Assembly (NCBI GenBank): GCA_030145825.1
Contig: JAIXHM010000003.1
Coordinates: 1-41,936 of the forward strand
DNA length: 41,936 nt
Source: Flavobacterium sp.
Lineage (GTDB): Bacteria > Bacteroidota > Bacteroidia > Flavobacteriales > Flavobacteriaceae
Direction of reading: 5' to 3'
Shown: positions 27,374 through 36,431 of the stretch, piece by piece
Numbering within the stretch: position 1 is the stretch's first letter
Layout of the letters: each line of letters starts with the position of its first letter
Made by a program: the position numbers and the translations under genes
Notes under the pieces: model-generated
Told to the model about the DNA's origin: nothing
The model's database searches: none
What the model saw: only the letters and a program-made list of their open reading frames with translations

Positions 27374-27979
27374 TTATTTGTTATACAACTCAACGATTAG
27401 TTGCTCTTTAATGTTTTCAGGAATCTGAATTCTTTGTGGAACAGCTACAAAAGTACCTTCTTTAGTATCATTGTTCCAAGTAATCCACTCGTATACAGCA
27501 GATGCGCTAGATAAAGAGCGATCGATTACATCTAAAGATTTAGATTTTTCACGAACCGCGATTTTATCTCCTGGTTTTAAATGATATGAAGGGATATTTA
27601 CAACTTCCCCATTTACAGTAATATGACGGTGAGAAACAATTTGACGTGCAGCTCTTCTTGAAGGAGCAATACCCATTCTGTAAACAACATTATCTAAACG
27701 AGCTTCACATAATTGTAATAAAATTTCACCAGTTACCCCAGATGCAGCAGATGCTTTTTCATATAAGTTTCTGAATTGTTTTTCTAAAATACCATAAGTA
27801 TATTTAGCTTTTTGCTTTTCCATTAACTGAACAGCATATTCAGATTTTTTACCTCTTTTACGAGCTAAACCATGTTGCCCTGGAGGGTAATTTCTTCTTT
27901 CGAAAGATTTATCGTCACCGAAAATTGCTTCACCAAATTTACGTGCGATTTTAGTTTGTGGACCAGTATATCTTGCCAT
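27374..27979 (-). CDS. rpsD: 30S ribosomal protein uS4
   Basis: S4 binds 16S rRNA early in 30S assembly and is a known translational autoregulator in other bacteria. The 201-residue protein has the N-terminal rRNA-binding part ('[21 protein letters not shown]') without CxxC zinc motifs, then the S4 RNA-binding domain ('[31 protein letters not shown]' in two segments). It is separated from rpsK by an unusually long gap for this block (88 bases), which contains a bulged hairpin at 27996-28050. Confidence 0.98.
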   Translation of the reverse strand: MARYTGPQTKIARKFGEAIFGDDKSFERRNYPPGQHGLARKRGKKSEYAVQLMEKQKAKYTYGILEKQFRNLYEKASAASGVTGEILLQLCEARLDNVVYRMGIAPSRRAARQIVSHRHITVNGEVVNIPSYHLKPGDKIAVREKSKSLDVIDRSLSSASAVYEWITWNNDTKEGTFVAVPQRIQIPENIKEQLIVELYNK

Positions 27980-27995
27980 TTTAAAAAAAATTATA

Positions 27996-28050
27996 AAGGT
28001 AGGGATTATGAATTCAGGTCTATATCCTTCGATAATCGTAAACCTACCTT
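27996..28050 (-). ncRNA. Bulged hairpin leader upstream of rpsD
   Basis: In the minus-strand RNA, AAGGUAGG (28050-28043) pairs with CCUACCUU (28003-27996), and GAUUAU (28037-28032) pairs with AUAAUC (28009-28004). The 3' arm is continuous (14 nt) and the 5' arm carries a five-nt bulge (UUUAC). The apical loop of about 22 nt can form AGG/CCU. It lies 17 bases before the rpsD ATG. S4 autoregulates through mRNA structures in other bacteria, so an S4-responsive leader is a reasonable hypothesis, not a proven one. Confidence 0.6.
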
Positions 28051-28067
28051 AGTTTATACTAAAAAAA

Positions 28068-28451
28068 TTATACTCTTCTTCTCTTTGGAGGACGACATCC
28101 ATTGTGAGGAATTGGAGTAACATCAATAATTTCTGTAACTTCGATACCACCATTGTGGATAGAACGAATTGCAGATTCTCTACCGTTACCTGGACCTTTA
28201 ACGTAAACTTTTACTTTTTTAAGTCCTGCCTCAAGTGCTACTTTTGCACAATCTTCTGCTGCCATTTGAGCTGCATATGGAGTATTCTTTTTAGAACCTC
28301 TAAAGCCCATTTTACCAGCTGAAGACCAAGAAATAACTTCCCCTTTTTTATTAGTTAAAGAGATAATGATGTTATTAAAAGTAGCATTAATATGTGCTTC
28401 TCCTGAAGATTCAACGATAACTTTACGTTTTTTTGCTGTAGTCTTAGCCAT
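28068..28451 (-). CDS. rpsK: 30S ribosomal protein uS11
   Basis: S11 sits on the 30S platform and contacts mRNA near the E site. The 127-residue protein has the typical '[26 protein letters not shown]' (in two strands), '[18 protein letters not shown]' and the C-terminal '[16 protein letters not shown]'. It lies 12 bases after rpsM. It is followed by the structured 88-base spacer before rpsD. Confidence 0.98.
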   Translation of the reverse strand: MAKTTAKKRKVIVESSGEAHINATFNNIIISLTNKKGEVISWSSAGKMGFRGSKKNTPYAAQMAAEDCAKVALEAGLKKVKVYVKGPGNGRESAIRSIHNGGIEVTEIIDVTPIPHNGCRPPKRRRV

Positions 28452-28463
28452 ATTACTTACTTA

Positions 28464-28838
28464 TTATTTAGTTGCTTTTTTCTTGTTAGCAACAGTTTTT
28501 CTCTTACCTTTTCTAGTTCTAGAATTATTCTTAGTTCTTTGACCTCTTAATGGAAGTCCAGCTCTGTGACGAATTCCTCTTTGACATCCAATATCCATTA
28601 AACGTTTGATGTTTAATTGAATTTCTGAACGCAATTCACCTTCAATCTTGAAATAAGAAACAGCCTCACGAATTGCGCTGATTTCATCATCATTCCAATC
28701 TTGAACTTTTTTATCTTCACTCACTTGAGCTTTAGCTAAGATTTCTTTAGCTCTACTTTTACCTATACCAAAGATATAAGTTAAAGCAATTATTCCTCTT
28801 TTTTGTTTAGGTACATCTACCCCTGCGATTCTTGCCAT
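28464..28838 (-). CDS. rpsM: 30S ribosomal protein uS13
   Basis: S13 is in the 30S head, where its basic tail reaches the P-site tRNA and its body forms subunit bridges. The 124-residue protein begins '[20 protein letters not shown]', has '[13 protein letters not shown]', and ends with '[21 protein letters not shown]' plus a Lys-rich tail. It follows rpmJ by two bases. Confidence 0.98.
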   Translation of the reverse strand: MARIAGVDVPKQKRGIIALTYIFGIGKSRAKEILAKAQVSEDKKVQDWNDDEISAIREAVSYFKIEGELRSEIQLNIKRLMDIGCQRGIRHRAGLPLRGQRTKNNSRTRKGKRKTVANKKKATK

Positions 28839-28840
28839 AA

Positions 28841-28957
28841 TTATCCTTGTCTTTGTTTAAATCTAGGATTCTTTTTATTGATCACGTATAATCTTCCTTT
28901 TCTACGTACGATAATGCACTCTGCACTTCTCTTTTTTACTGATGCTCTTACTTTCAT
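28841..28957 (-). CDS. rpmJ: 50S ribosomal protein bL36, zinc-free form
   Basis: This 38-residue gene is short but clear: it starts '[13 protein letters not shown]' and ends 'NPRFKQRQG'. The canonical zinc ligands of L36 are Cys 11, 14, 27 and a His near 32-33. Here position 11 is Ser, 27 is Asn and the His is Phe 33; only Cys 14 remains. It therefore should not bind zinc, a C-minus type. It lies 10 bases after infA and 2 bases before rpsM, the usual location. Confidence 0.97.
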
Positions 28958-28967
28958 TTTAATAGCT

Positions 28968-29183
28968 TTAGTATCTGTATGTAATTCTTGCTTTTGACAA
29001 ATCGTAAGGGCTCATTTCAAGTTTCACCTTGTCTCCTGGTAATAATTTAATATAATGCATACGCATTTTACCAGAAATATGAGCTATTACAACATGTCCA
29101 TTTTCTAATTCAACTCGAAACATAGCATTTGATAATGCTTCTACAATTGTTCCGTCTTGTTCTATTGCTGATTGTTTTGCCAT
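28968..29183 (-). CDS. infA: Translation initiation factor IF-1
   Basis: IF-1 binds the 30S A site during initiation. The 71-residue OB-fold protein begins '[20 protein letters not shown]', has '[20 protein letters not shown]' and ends '[10 protein letters not shown]', all standard. It lies 5 bases after secY. The order secY-infA-rpmJ-rpsM joins the spc and alpha operons. Confidence 0.98.
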   Translation of the reverse strand: MAKQSAIEQDGTIVEALSNAMFRVELENGHVVIAHISGKMRMHYIKLLPGDKVKLEMSPYDLSKARITYRY

Positions 29184-29188
29184 AAATA

Positions 29189-30532
29189 TTAAGCTACTGC
29201 CTTTCTATTTTTACCACTTTTCATCAAACCATCATAATGTCTATTCAATAAATATGAATTTATTTGCTGAATAGTATCAATTGCAACTCCAACCATAATT
29301 AACAAAGAAGTTCCACCATAGAAATAACCCCATGCTCCTTGAACGTTTAATAAGCTTACCACTATTGCAGGTAATATTGCTATTAAAGCTAAGAATAATG
29401 AACCAGGGAAAGTAATTAAAGACATTAACTTATCTAAATAATCACTTGTCTCAACACCTGGTCTAACGCCTGGGATAAAACCACCACTTCTCTTTAAATC
29501 GTCAGCCATTTTGTTTGTTGGTACAGTAATTGCGGTGTAAAAATACGTAAAAATAACGATTAATAAACCAAACACTATATTATAAACCAATCCAAATGGA
29601 TTGTTAAACATTGTTGTTAACGATTGAGCCGTTTCAGATTCTTTAGCAAAACCTGAAATTGCAGCTGGAATAAACATGATAGCTTGTGCGAAAATGATTG
29701 GCATAACTCCAGAAGCATTTAACTTCAACGGAATAAATTGTCTTGCACCATCTTGCTCAAAATCTCCAGAAACTGTTCTTCTTGCATATTGTACAGGCAC
29801 TTTACGCACTGCCATTACTAATAATATAGATGTAATAATTACTAAGAACCATAAGATTACTTCAATAATTATCATCATTGCTCCACCACCAACTTCTTGA
29901 GATGTTCTTGACATCACCTCTTGAATAAAGGCCTGTGGCATTCTAGCAATAATACCTACCATGATCAATAATGAAATACCATTACCAATACCTTTATCAG
30001 TAATTTTTTCACCTAACCACATTGCAAAAATAGTTCCTGTAACTAAAATTAAAACAGAAGAAAACAAGAATGCAAACGAGCTAAACCCTAATAAAAAAGC
30101 ATCACTTGGTAGTGTTCTATACAAGTTATAGATATAACCTGGCCCTTGAACTAGAGTAATTAAGATAGTTAACCATCTTGTAATTTGGTTGATTTTTTTT
30201 CTACCGCTTTCTCCATCACTTTGTAATTTTTGCAAATAAGGAATTGCAATTCCCATTAACTGAACTACAATCGATGCAGAAATGTATGGCATAATACCTA
30301 AAGCAAATACAGAGGCTTGCGAAAACGCGCCCCCTGTAAATACATTTATTAACCATCCGATACCACCTTCTGTTTGATTAGTAAGATTTCCTAATTTAGT
30401 AGCATCAATACCTGGAAGTGTTACTTGCGCACCAAAACGATACACTAATAACAAACCTAGAGTTAATAAAATTCTATTTTTTAACTCTTCAATTTTCCAA
30501 ACATTGATAAAAGAATCTATAAATTTCTTCAT
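29189..30532 (-). CDS. secY: Protein translocase subunit SecY
   Basis: SecY is the pore of the Sec translocon in the inner membrane. The 447-residue protein has ten hydrophobic segments. Recognisable parts are the N-terminal '[24 protein letters not shown]' (in two pieces), '[17 protein letters not shown]', the loop '[28 protein letters not shown]' (in two pieces) and '[10 protein letters not shown]'. It lies after rplO with 13 bases between, as in the standard spc order. Confidence 0.98.
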   Translation of the reverse strand: MKKFIDSFINVWKIEELKNRILLTLGLLLVYRFGAQVTLPGIDATKLGNLTNQTEGGIGWLINVFTGGAFSQASVFALGIMPYISASIVVQLMGIAIPYLQKLQSDGESGRKKINQITRWLTILITLVQGPGYIYNLYRTLPSDAFLLGFSSFAFLFSSVLILVTGTIFAMWLGEKITDKGIGNGISLLIMVGIIARMPQAFIQEVMSRTSQEVGGGAMMIIIEVILWFLVIITSILLVMAVRKVPVQYARRTVSGDFEQDGARQFIPLKLNASGVMPIIFAQAIMFIPAAISGFAKESETAQSLTTMFNNPFGLVYNIVFGLLIVIFTYFYTAITVPTNKMADDLKRSGGFIPGVRPGVETSDYLDKLMSLITFPGSLFLALIAILPAIVVSLLNVQGAWGYFYGGTSLLIMVGVAIDTIQQINSYLLNRHYDGLMKSGKNRKAVA

Positions 30533-30545
30533 GTTACTAAAAGGA

Positions 30546-30998
30546 TTATAATGTTACAACTTCTCCTCCAGCAGCTTCTATAGCAGCTTTTGCAGACGCA
30601 GTAAACTTGTGAGCACTTACTTTAAGTTTAGCTTTTAGCTCACCTCTTCCTAAAATCTTTACTAAGCTATTTTTTGTAGCTAAACGATTCTCTACTAACA
30701 CGTTGAAGTCAACTGTATCAGTAACTAAACCATTGTCTACTAACAATTGTAATGTATCTAAGTTTACACCTTGATACTCAACTCTATTTATATTTTTAAA
30801 TCCAAACTTAGGTACACGTCTTTGAAGTGGCATTTGACCTCCTTCAAAACCAATTTTCTTAGAATAACCAGAACGTGACTTAGCTCCTTTGTGACCTCTT
30901 GTTGAAGTACCACCTTTACCAGAACCTTGTCCTCTACCTACTCTTTTATTTTGGTTGTGAACTGAACCTTCAGCTGGCTGTAAGTTACTTAAATTCAT
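30546..30998 (-). CDS. rplO: 50S ribosomal protein uL15
   Basis: L15 is a late-assembling 50S protein. The 150-residue sequence has the Gly/Arg/Lys-rich extended N-terminus ('KRVGRGQGSGKGGTSTRGHK', 'GFEGGQMPLQRRVPKFGF') and a folded C-terminal part ('HKFTASAKAAIEAAGGEV'). It lies 11 bases after rpmD. Confidence 0.98.
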   Translation of the reverse strand: MNLSNLQPAEGSVHNQNKRVGRGQGSGKGGTSTRGHKGAKSRSGYSKKIGFEGGQMPLQRRVPKFGFKNINRVEYQGVNLDTLQLLVDNGLVTDTVDFNVLVENRLATKNSLVKILGRGELKAKLKVSAHKFTASAKAAIEAAGGEVVTL

Positions 30999-31009
30999 AA
31001 CGAAAATTA

Positions 31010-31192
31010 TTATTTAGTTTCTTCTACAGAAACTAAGTGTTTAACTTTATTTACCATTCCAAGGACTGCAGGACTTGCGTCATGCTCAACAACTCGTCCT
31101 AATTTTCTTAACCCTAAAGAATCTAAAGTTCTTTTTTGGGTTTCTGGACAGTTAATTCTACTTTTAACTTGTTTTACTAAAATTTTTGCCAT
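31010..31192 (-). CDS. rpmD: 50S ribosomal protein uL30
   Basis: L30 is a small 50S protein of 60 residues. The sequence 'ILVKQVKSRINCPETQKRTL' followed by 'DSLGLRKLGRVVEHDASPAV' and 'GMVNKVKHLVSVEE' is typical. It lies between rpsE and rplO with short gaps. Confidence 0.97.
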   Translation of the reverse strand: MAKILVKQVKSRINCPETQKRTLDSLGLRKLGRVVEHDASPAVLGMVNKVKHLVSVEETK

Positions 31193-31206
31193 TTTCCTTG
31201 AATTTT

Positions 31207-31731
31207 TTATCCTTTAAATACTTTATCAAGAGAAACTCCTCTTTGTTTTGCAACAGTAGCAGCACTTCTCATTTGTAATAAAGCATCAAAAGTAGCTTTA
31301 ACAACGTTATGAGGGTTAGATGAGCCTTGAGATTTTGACAATACATCATGAATCCCAACTGACTCTAATACCGCACGCACAGCACCACCAGCAATTACTC
31401 CAGTACCGTGAGAAGCAGGCATTAAAAATACTCTAGCTCCACCAAACTTACCTTTTTGCTCATGAGGAACAGTAACACCACTCAAAGGAATTCTTACTAA
31501 ATTTTTCTTCGCATCTTCAACTGCCTTTGCAATTGCTTCAGAAACATCTTTCGATTTACCTAATCCGTGACCCACTACACCGTTTTCATCTCCTACTACA
31601 ACAATAGCAGAGAAACCAAATGCTCTACCACCCTTAGTAACCTTAGTAACACGATTTACACTAACCAAACGATCTTTTAACTCAAGACCTCCTGGTTTTA
31701 CTAGTTCTACATTTTTATAATTTTGATACAT
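31207..31731 (-). CDS. rpsE: 30S ribosomal protein uS5
   Basis: S5 helps keep decoding accurate and lies at the mRNA entry. The 174-residue protein has the double-stranded RNA-binding domain ('[20 protein letters not shown]', '[16 protein letters not shown]') and the C-terminal domain ('[20 protein letters not shown]', '[18 protein letters not shown]'). It lies 6 bases after rplR. Confidence 0.98.
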   Translation of the reverse strand: MYQNYKNVELVKPGGLELKDRLVSVNRVTKVTKGGRAFGFSAIVVVGDENGVVGHGLGKSKDVSEAIAKAVEDAKKNLVRIPLSGVTVPHEQKGKFGGARVFLMPASHGTGVIAGGAVRAVLESVGIHDVLSKSQGSSNPHNVVKATFDALLQMRSAATVAKQRGVSLDKVFKG

Positions 31732-31737
31732 AACTTC

Positions 31738-32088
31738 TTAGAATTTTAATCCAGCTTCTCTAGCGCCTTCAGCTAATGATTTAACACGTCCATGGTATAA
31801 ATTACCTCCTCTATCAAAAGAGATTTCAGATATACCTGCTTTAAGAGCTCTTTCAGCTACTAATTTACCTACTGCTGATGCAGTTTCAGTTTTTGTACCT
31901 TTTGCTACTTCTTTTTCACGAGAAGATGCAGAAACTAATGTAACACCGTTTACATCATCTATGATTTGCGCATAGATTTCTTTATTAGATCTAAAGACAG
32001 AAAGTCTAGGTTGAGAAGCAGTACCGCTTACAATCTTTCTTATTCTGAACTTAATTCTTTGTCTTCTTTCAGTTTTTGTTAATGACAT
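31738..32088 (-). CDS. rplR: 50S ribosomal protein uL18
   Basis: L18 binds 5S rRNA and joins it to the 50S. The 116-residue protein shows '[20 protein letters not shown]', '[18 protein letters not shown]' and '[20 protein letters not shown]', all characteristic. It lies 11 bases after rplF. Confidence 0.98.
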   Translation of the reverse strand: MSLTKTERRQRIKFRIRKIVSGTASQPRLSVFRSNKEIYAQIIDDVNGVTLVSASSREKEVAKGTKTETASAVGKLVAERALKAGISEISFDRGGNLYHGRVKSLAEGAREAGLKF

Positions 32089-32099
32089 AACCTTAATTT

Positions 32100-32642
32100 T
32101 TAAGCTGATTTACCTGCTTTTCTTCTTAATTCTTCACCAACAAACTTAATTCCTTTTCCTTTATAAGGTTCAGGCTTACGGAAAGATCTGATTTTTGCAG
32201 TTACCTGTCCTAATAATTGTTTGTCAAATGATGATAATTTCACTATTGGGTTTTTCCCTTTTTCAGAGATAGTTTCTACCGTTACTTCTGGCACAACTTC
32301 AAGAACTATGTTGTGAGAATAACCTAATGCTAAATCAAGTTTTTGTCCTTGATTAGAAGCACGGTAACCAACACCTACTAATTCTAATTGTTTAGTAAAA
32401 CCTTCAGAAACCCCAACCACCATATTGTTGATTAGAGCACGATATAACCCATGTTTCGCTCTCTCAACTTTATTATCTGATGAACGTTCAACAACCACTT
32501 GATTGTCTTCAACTTTAACCGTTACATCAGAAAATTCTTGAGAAAGCTCGCCTAATTTTCCTTTTACTGTAACTACAGCATCTTTCACTTCTACAGTTAC
32601 TCCTGCTGGAATTGCAATTGGATTTTTACCTATTCTTGACAT
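32100..32642 (-). CDS. rplF: 50S ribosomal protein uL6
   Basis: L6 lies at the base of the L7/L12 stalk near the factor-binding site. The 180-residue protein has two repeated beta domains: '[19 protein letters not shown]' and, in the second half, '[20 protein letters not shown]' and '[20 protein letters not shown]'. It lies 15 bases after rpsH. Confidence 0.98.
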   Translation of the reverse strand: MSRIGKNPIAIPAGVTVEVKDAVVTVKGKLGELSQEFSDVTVKVEDNQVVVERSSDNKVERAKHGLYRALINNMVVGVSEGFTKQLELVGVGYRASNQGQKLDLALGYSHNIVLEVVPEVTVETISEKGKNPIVKLSSFDKQLLGQVTAKIRSFRKPEPYKGKGIKFVGEELRRKAGKSA

Positions 32643-32657
32643 GCTTTCGTCTTTTTA

Positions 32658-33056
32658 TTAATATACGTAACAAATTACTTCTCCACCAACATTAAGTTGT
32701 TTTGCTTGTTTTCCCGTCATAACACCTTTTGATGTAGAAACAATAGCACAACCTAAACCATTTAAAATTCTTGGTAAGTTAGAAGAGCTAGCATATTTAC
32801 GTAAACCTGGTTTACTAATTCTTTGGATATCTCTAATTACAGACTCTTTAGTTTCTTTATCATACTTAAGAGCGATTTTAATAGTACCTTGCACACTATT
32901 ATCTTCGAATTTGTAACTCAAGATATAACCTTGATCGAATAAAATTTTTGTAATTTCCTTTTTTAAATTAGATGCAGGAATTTCAACAACTTTGTGTTGA
33001 GCTCTAGATGCATTTCTAACTCTTGTAAGAAAATCTGCAATTGGATCTGTATACAT
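32658..33056 (-). CDS. rpsH: 30S ribosomal protein uS8
   Basis: S8 binds helix 21 of 16S rRNA, and in E. coli also represses the spc operon by binding its mRNA. I start at 33056 ('[20 protein letters not shown]'), giving 132 residues, the family length. The open frame extends 20 codons further, but that part lies in the leader and has no S8 similarity. The C-terminal part '[20 protein letters not shown]' is standard. It is preceded by a 194-base spacer holding a promoter and a long hairpin, the largest gap inside the spc block. Confidence 0.98.
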   Translation of the reverse strand: MYTDPIADFLTRVRNASRAQHKVVEIPASNLKKEITKILFDQGYILSYKFEDNSVQGTIKIALKYDKETKESVIRDIQRISKPGLRKYASSSNLPRILNGLGCAIVSTSKGVMTGKQAKQLNVGGEVICYVY

Positions 33057-33076
33057 ATTAAACAATTTGCGGTTCC

Positions 33077-33113
33077 GGTTTTCAAGAGGCAACCCACTCC
33101 TTGAACCTAAAAC
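33077..33113 (-). other. Second, weaker hairpin in the rpsH leader
   Basis: In the minus-strand RNA, UUCAAG (about 33105-33100) can pair with CUUGAA (about 33086-33081), with a short AG/CU continuation across a bulge and an outer GGUU/AACC. It lies just upstream of the rpsH ATG and could affect its initiation. Pairing is interrupted, so I am not sure it forms. Confidence 0.3.
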
Positions 33114-33143
33114 CAATTAATTTCAAATTTATATTTACTCCTA

Positions 33144-33185
33144 TAAGCCGCAATAGCACTCTTTTTAGAGCACTTTTGCGACTTA
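33144..33185 (-). ncRNA. Long hairpin in the rpsH leader
   Basis: Arms 33144-33162 and 33167-33185 form a 19-bp stem with a four-base loop. In the minus-strand RNA it contains three G-U pairs and one A-A mismatch; on the plus strand the same three positions would be A-C mismatches. The structure therefore makes sense as an RNA of the ribosomal operon transcript. It lies about 90 bases before the rpsH start and about 25-65 bases after the predicted start of the internal transcript. A role as S8-binding leader is a hypothesis. Confidence 0.65.
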
Positions 33186-33213
33186 CAAGAATACTTTTCA
33201 AACAAAAAGTGTG

Positions 33214-33244
33214 CAAATGTACACTTTTTATTTATAATAACAAA
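33214..33244 (-). promoter_or_regulatory. Internal promoter between rpsN and rpsH (-33 TTTG, -7 TACATTTG)
   Basis: On the minus strand TTTG (33244-33241) is followed after exactly 19 bases by TACATTTG (33221-33214). This matches the Bacteroidota consensus TTTG-N19-TAnnTTTG completely. A transcript from here would start at about 33208 and carry a leader of about 150 nt before rpsH. It is one of only two complete promoters I found in the window. Confidence 0.7.
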
Positions 33245-33250
33245 TTTTTC

Positions 33251-33520
33251 TTACCAGCTTGATTTTTTAACACCTGGAATTAATCCTTGGTTAGCCATCT
33301 CACGGAATGTTACACGTGAAATACCAAATTGACGCATGTAACCTCTTGGTCTTCCTGTTAATTTACAACGATTGTGTAAACGTACAGGTGAACCATTTTT
33401 AGGTAATTTCTGTAATGCTTCATAATCTCCAGCTTCTTTTAAAGCTTTTCTTTTTTCAGCATATTTAGCTACTAGCGCTTCTCTTTTAGCCTCACGGGCT
33501 TTCATAGATTCTTTAGCCAT
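33251..33520 (-). CDS. rpsN: 30S ribosomal protein uS14, zinc-free form
   Basis: S14 is in the 30S head. The protein has 89 residues, the long form, and lacks the two CxxC zinc motifs of the short 61-residue form; only one Cys is present in '[20 protein letters not shown]'. The end '[14 protein letters not shown]' is standard. It lies 3 bases after rplE and is followed by a 194-base spacer with a new promoter. Confidence 0.98.
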   Translation of the reverse strand: MAKESMKAREAKREALVAKYAEKRKALKEAGDYEALQKLPKNGSPVRLHNRCKLTGRPRGYMRQFGISRVTFREMANQGLIPGVKKSSW

Positions 33521-33523
33521 GTC

Positions 33524-34075
33524 TTAATTCTTTTTAAAAGGTAAACCTAATTCTGCTAATAATGATTTTGCTTCTTTATCTGTGTTAGCAGATGTAACGA
33601 AAGTGATGTCGAAACCAGCAATTCTATTTACTTTATCGATATCAATCTCAGGGAAGATGATTTGCTCAACAACTCCTAAGTTATAGTTACCTCTACCATC
33701 GAAACCATTAGATTTGATTCCACCGAAGTCACGTACACGAGGTAAAGATGAAGTAACAAGTCTATCTAAAAACTCATACATTCTTTCGCCACGTAAAGTA
33801 ACTTTAGCACCAATTGGCATACCTTTTCTTAATTTGAAAGACGCAACGTCTTTCTTAGAAATAGTAGCTACTGCTTTTTGACCAGTAATTTTGGTGATTT
33901 CTTCTACAGCGTGATCAACTAATTTTTTATCAGATACAGCTGCACCAACTCCACGGCTTACAACAATTTTTTCAAGTTTAGGAACTTGCATTACATTTTT
34001 GTAACCGAACTCTTCTGTAAGAGCAGCGATAACTCTACTCTTATATTCTTCTTTTAATCTAGGTATATAAGCCAT
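33524..34075 (-). CDS. rplE: 50S ribosomal protein uL5
   Basis: L5 binds 5S rRNA and contacts P-site tRNA. The 183-residue protein has '[20 protein letters not shown]', '[20 protein letters not shown]' and '[20 protein letters not shown]', all typical. It lies 2 bases after rplX. In E. coli the S8 repressor site is at this junction; I see no spacer here for one, and the candidate structure in this window is instead upstream of rpsH. Confidence 0.98.
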   Translation of the reverse strand: MAYIPRLKEEYKSRVIAALTEEFGYKNVMQVPKLEKIVVSRGVGAAVSDKKLVDHAVEEITKITGQKAVATISKKDVASFKLRKGMPIGAKVTLRGERMYEFLDRLVTSSLPRVRDFGGIKSNGFDGRGNYNLGVVEQIIFPEIDIDKVNRIAGFDITFVTSANTDKEAKSLLAELGLPFKKN

Positions 34076-34077
34076 AA

Positions 34078-34395
34078 CTATAATACTTGATTAGATTTTT
34101 TTGAAAATCTTACTTTCTTATCTCCTTCAATTTTATAACCAACTTTAGTAACCGATTTTGTTTTAGAATCGATTAAAGATAAGTTAGAAATATGAATAGG
34201 AGCCTCTTTCTTAACGATACCACCTTGAGGGTTTTTAGCACTTGGCTTAGTGTGTTTAGACACCATATTTACACCTTCAACTATCGCTTTATTTGCTTCA
34301 CGAAGAACGCGCACAACTTTACCTTCAGTACCTTTATGGTCACCTGCGATAACTTTCACAACGTCTCCTGATTTAATTTTTAGCTTTGCCATCAT
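34078..34395 (-). CDS. rplX: 50S ribosomal protein uL24
   Basis: L24 starts 50S assembly by binding the 5' part of 23S rRNA. The 105-residue protein has a KOW motif ('[20 protein letters not shown]') followed by '[20 protein letters not shown]'. There are two adjacent ATG codons at the start (34395 and 34392), and either may be used. It lies 8 bases after rplN. Confidence 0.97.
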   Translation of the reverse strand: MMAKLKIKSGDVVKVIAGDHKGTEGKVVRVLREANKAIVEGVNMVSKHTKPSAKNPQGGIVKKEAPIHISNLSLIDSKTKSVTKVGYKIEGDKKVRFSKKSNQVL

Positions 34396-34403
34396 TTTTA
34401 GAA

Positions 34404-34772
34404 TTAAAGCACCTCAGGTGCTAATGATACAATTTTCATGAATTGTTTTTCACGAAGTTCTCTAGCTACAGGGCCGAATACACGAGTACCTCTCATTTCA
34501 CCTGCTGCGTTTAATAAAACACAAGCATTATCATCGAAACGGATGTAAGATCCATCAGCTCTTCTAACTTCTTTCTTAGTACGAACAACAACTGCAGTTG
34601 AAACAGCTCCTTTTTTAACGTTTCCGTTAGGAGTTGCATCTTTAATTGCAACTACAATTTTGTCACCTACAGAGGCGTAACGACGTTTCGTTCCTCCTAA
34701 AACACGAATAGTTAAAACTTCTTTAGCTCCCGTGTTGTCTGCTACTTTTAATCTTGACTCTTGTTGTACCAT
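34404..34772 (-). CDS. rplN: 50S ribosomal protein uL14
   Basis: L14 lies at the subunit interface and takes part in bridges to the 30S. The 122-residue protein reads '[20 protein letters not shown]', with '[20 protein letters not shown]' and the C-terminal '[20 protein letters not shown]', matching the family closely. It lies 2 bases after rpsQ. Confidence 0.98.
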   Translation of the reverse strand: MVQQESRLKVADNTGAKEVLTIRVLGGTKRRYASVGDKIVVAIKDATPNGNVKKGAVSTAVVVRTKKEVRRADGSYIRFDDNACVLLNAAGEMRGTRVFGPVARELREKQFMKIVSLAPEVL

Positions 34773-34774
34773 AA

Positions 34775-35032
34775 TTACTTCGCTCTTTCAATGATTTCAA
34801 CTAATCTCCAACATTTAGATTTACTTAAAGGACGTGTTTCCATGATTCTTACAGTATCTCCAATATTACAATCGTTCGTTTCGTCGTGTGCAACATATTT
34901 TTTAGTTTTCAACACGAACTTACCATATAATGGGTGCTTCACTCTTCTAGTTTCAGAAACAACAATAGATTTCTCCATTTTGTTACTTGTAACAACACCA
35001 ATTCTTTCTTTTCTTAAATTTCTATTTTCCAT
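34775..35032 (-). CDS. rpsQ: 30S ribosomal protein uS17
   Basis: S17 is an OB-fold protein that binds the 5' domain of 16S rRNA. The 85-residue protein has '[20 protein letters not shown]', '[19 protein letters not shown]' and '[20 protein letters not shown]', the last being the S17 signature region. It lies 17 bases after rpmC. Confidence 0.98.
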   Translation of the reverse strand: MENRNLRKERIGVVTSNKMEKSIVVSETRRVKHPLYGKFVLKTKKYVAHDETNDCNIGDTVRIMETRPLSKSKCWRLVEIIERAK

Positions 35033-35049
35033 CTTTCAGCAGAATACAA

Positions 35050-35241
35050 TTATTGTAACTCTCTTTTAGTTAACTCTGTAGCTATTCTCGCAACCGCTCT
35101 TCTTACATTTCTTAATTGAAGAGGATTTTCAATAGGAGAAATAGTGTGAGCATTTTTAAGGTCGGCATAAGTTTTCTTTAACTCACTAAGTTTCTCTTGT
35201 AACTCAGCTGCAGATAGATTTTTTATTTCTGATTGTTTCAT
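35050..35241 (-). CDS. rpmC: 50S ribosomal protein uL29
   Basis: L29 is a small two-helix protein beside the peptide exit, near the trigger factor and SRP docking site. The 63-residue protein begins 'MKQSEIKNLSAAELQEKLSE' and contains 'ENPLQLRNVRRAVARIATEL'. It lies 13 bases after rplP. Confidence 0.97.
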   Translation of the reverse strand: MKQSEIKNLSAAELQEKLSELKKTYADLKNAHTISPIENPLQLRNVRRAVARIATELTKRELQ

Positions 35242-35254
35242 AATAATTAATTAA

Positions 35255-35674
35255 TTATGCTTCGAAATCTCTAGCAACAATAAACTTAGTTTTAACAGGA
35301 AGTTTTTGTGCAGCAAGACGTAAAGCCTCTTTTGCAACAGATAGTGGCACACCACCAACTTCAAACATAATTCTTCCTGGTTTTACAACTGCAGCCCAAT
35401 ATTCAACTGCACCTTTACCTTTACCCATACGTACTTCAAGAGGTTTCTTTGTAATAGGCTTATCTGGGAAGATTTTAATCCATAACTGTCCTTCTCTTTT
35501 CATAAAACGAGTTGCAGCGATACGTGCAGCTTCGATTTGACGAGAAGTAATGAAAGAATAATCTAAAGATTTAATTCCGAACATTCCGTTAGAAAGTTCA
35601 TGACCTCTTTGAGATACTCCTTTCATTTTACCTTTCTGTACCTTACGGTATTTTGTTCTTTTAGGCTGTAACAT
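35255..35674 (-). CDS. rplP: 50S ribosomal protein uL16
   Basis: L16 contacts A-site tRNA and helps shape the peptidyl transferase region. The 139-residue protein has '[20 protein letters not shown]', '[20 protein letters not shown]' and '[20 protein letters not shown]', matching the family. It lies 20 bases after rpsC. Confidence 0.98.
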   Translation of the reverse strand: MLQPKRTKYRKVQKGKMKGVSQRGHELSNGMFGIKSLDYSFITSRQIEAARIAATRFMKREGQLWIKIFPDKPITKKPLEVRMGKGKGAVEYWAAVVKPGRIMFEVGGVPLSVAKEALRLAAQKLPVKTKFIVARDFEA

Positions 35675-35694
35675 TTTTCTTTAATTTAAAATAA

Positions 35695-36423
35695 TTACTT
35701 TCTTTTACGAGCTGGTTTACCAGATTTACCTTGATTTCCATTTCCTGAAGATTTAGACTTTTGTTTGTCCATACCTACAAGTGGAGATAAATCTCTTTTA
35801 CCGTAAACTTCACCTTTCATGATCCATACTTTGATACCCATTCTACCGTAAGTAGTATGAGCTTCAGCTAAAGCATAATCGATGTCTGCTCTAAAAGTTG
35901 ATAGAGGAATTCTACCTTCTTTGAAGTGCTCTGAACGAGCCATTTCAGCACCGTTTAAACGACCAGAAATCATAACTTTGATTCCCTCTGCATTCATTCT
36001 CATTGCAGCAGCGATAGCCATTTTAATAGCTCTTCTGTAAGAAATTCTGCTTTCAATTTGACGAGCAATACTGTTAGCTACTAAATAAGCATCTAACTCA
36101 GGTCTTTTAATTTCAAAGATGTTAATTTGAACCTCTTTGTCAGTAATTTTCTTAAGTTCTTCTTTTAACTTGTCTACCTCTTGACCACCTTTCCCGATAA
36201 TGATACCAGGTCTAGCAGTAGTGATAGTAACGGTTACAAGCTTTAAAGTTCTCTCGATAATTATCTTAGAAACACTAGCTTTTGATAAACGCGCATGGAT
36301 ATACTTACGGATTTTGTAATCCTCAGCGATTTTATCTCCGTAGTCATTTCCACCGTACCAGTTTGAGTCCCATCCTCTGATGATACCAAGTCTATTTCCG
36401 ATTGGATTTGTCTTTTGTCCCAT
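35695..36423 (-). CDS. rpsC: 30S ribosomal protein uS3
   Basis: S3 forms part of the mRNA entry channel. The 242-residue protein begins '[20 protein letters not shown]', has a KH domain with GKGG in '[19 protein letters not shown]', and the C-terminal domain '[20 protein letters not shown]'. It ends with a short Ser/Gly/Lys-rich tail. It lies 8 bases after rplV. Confidence 0.98.
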   Translation of the reverse strand: MGQKTNPIGNRLGIIRGWDSNWYGGNDYGDKIAEDYKIRKYIHARLSKASVSKIIIERTLKLVTVTITTARPGIIIGKGGQEVDKLKEELKKITDKEVQINIFEIKRPELDAYLVANSIARQIESRISYRRAIKMAIAAAMRMNAEGIKVMISGRLNGAEMARSEHFKEGRIPLSTFRADIDYALAEAHTTYGRMGIKVWIMKGEVYGKRDLSPLVGMDKQKSKSSGNGNQGKSGKPARKRK

Positions 36424-36431
36424 ACTGTTTA

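Noticed and set aside
33057-33116. N-terminal extension of rpsH to 33116
   Set aside because: The extra 20 codons do not resemble S8 and lie in the leader with a possible hairpin; the [10 protein letters not shown] start at 33056 is the family start.
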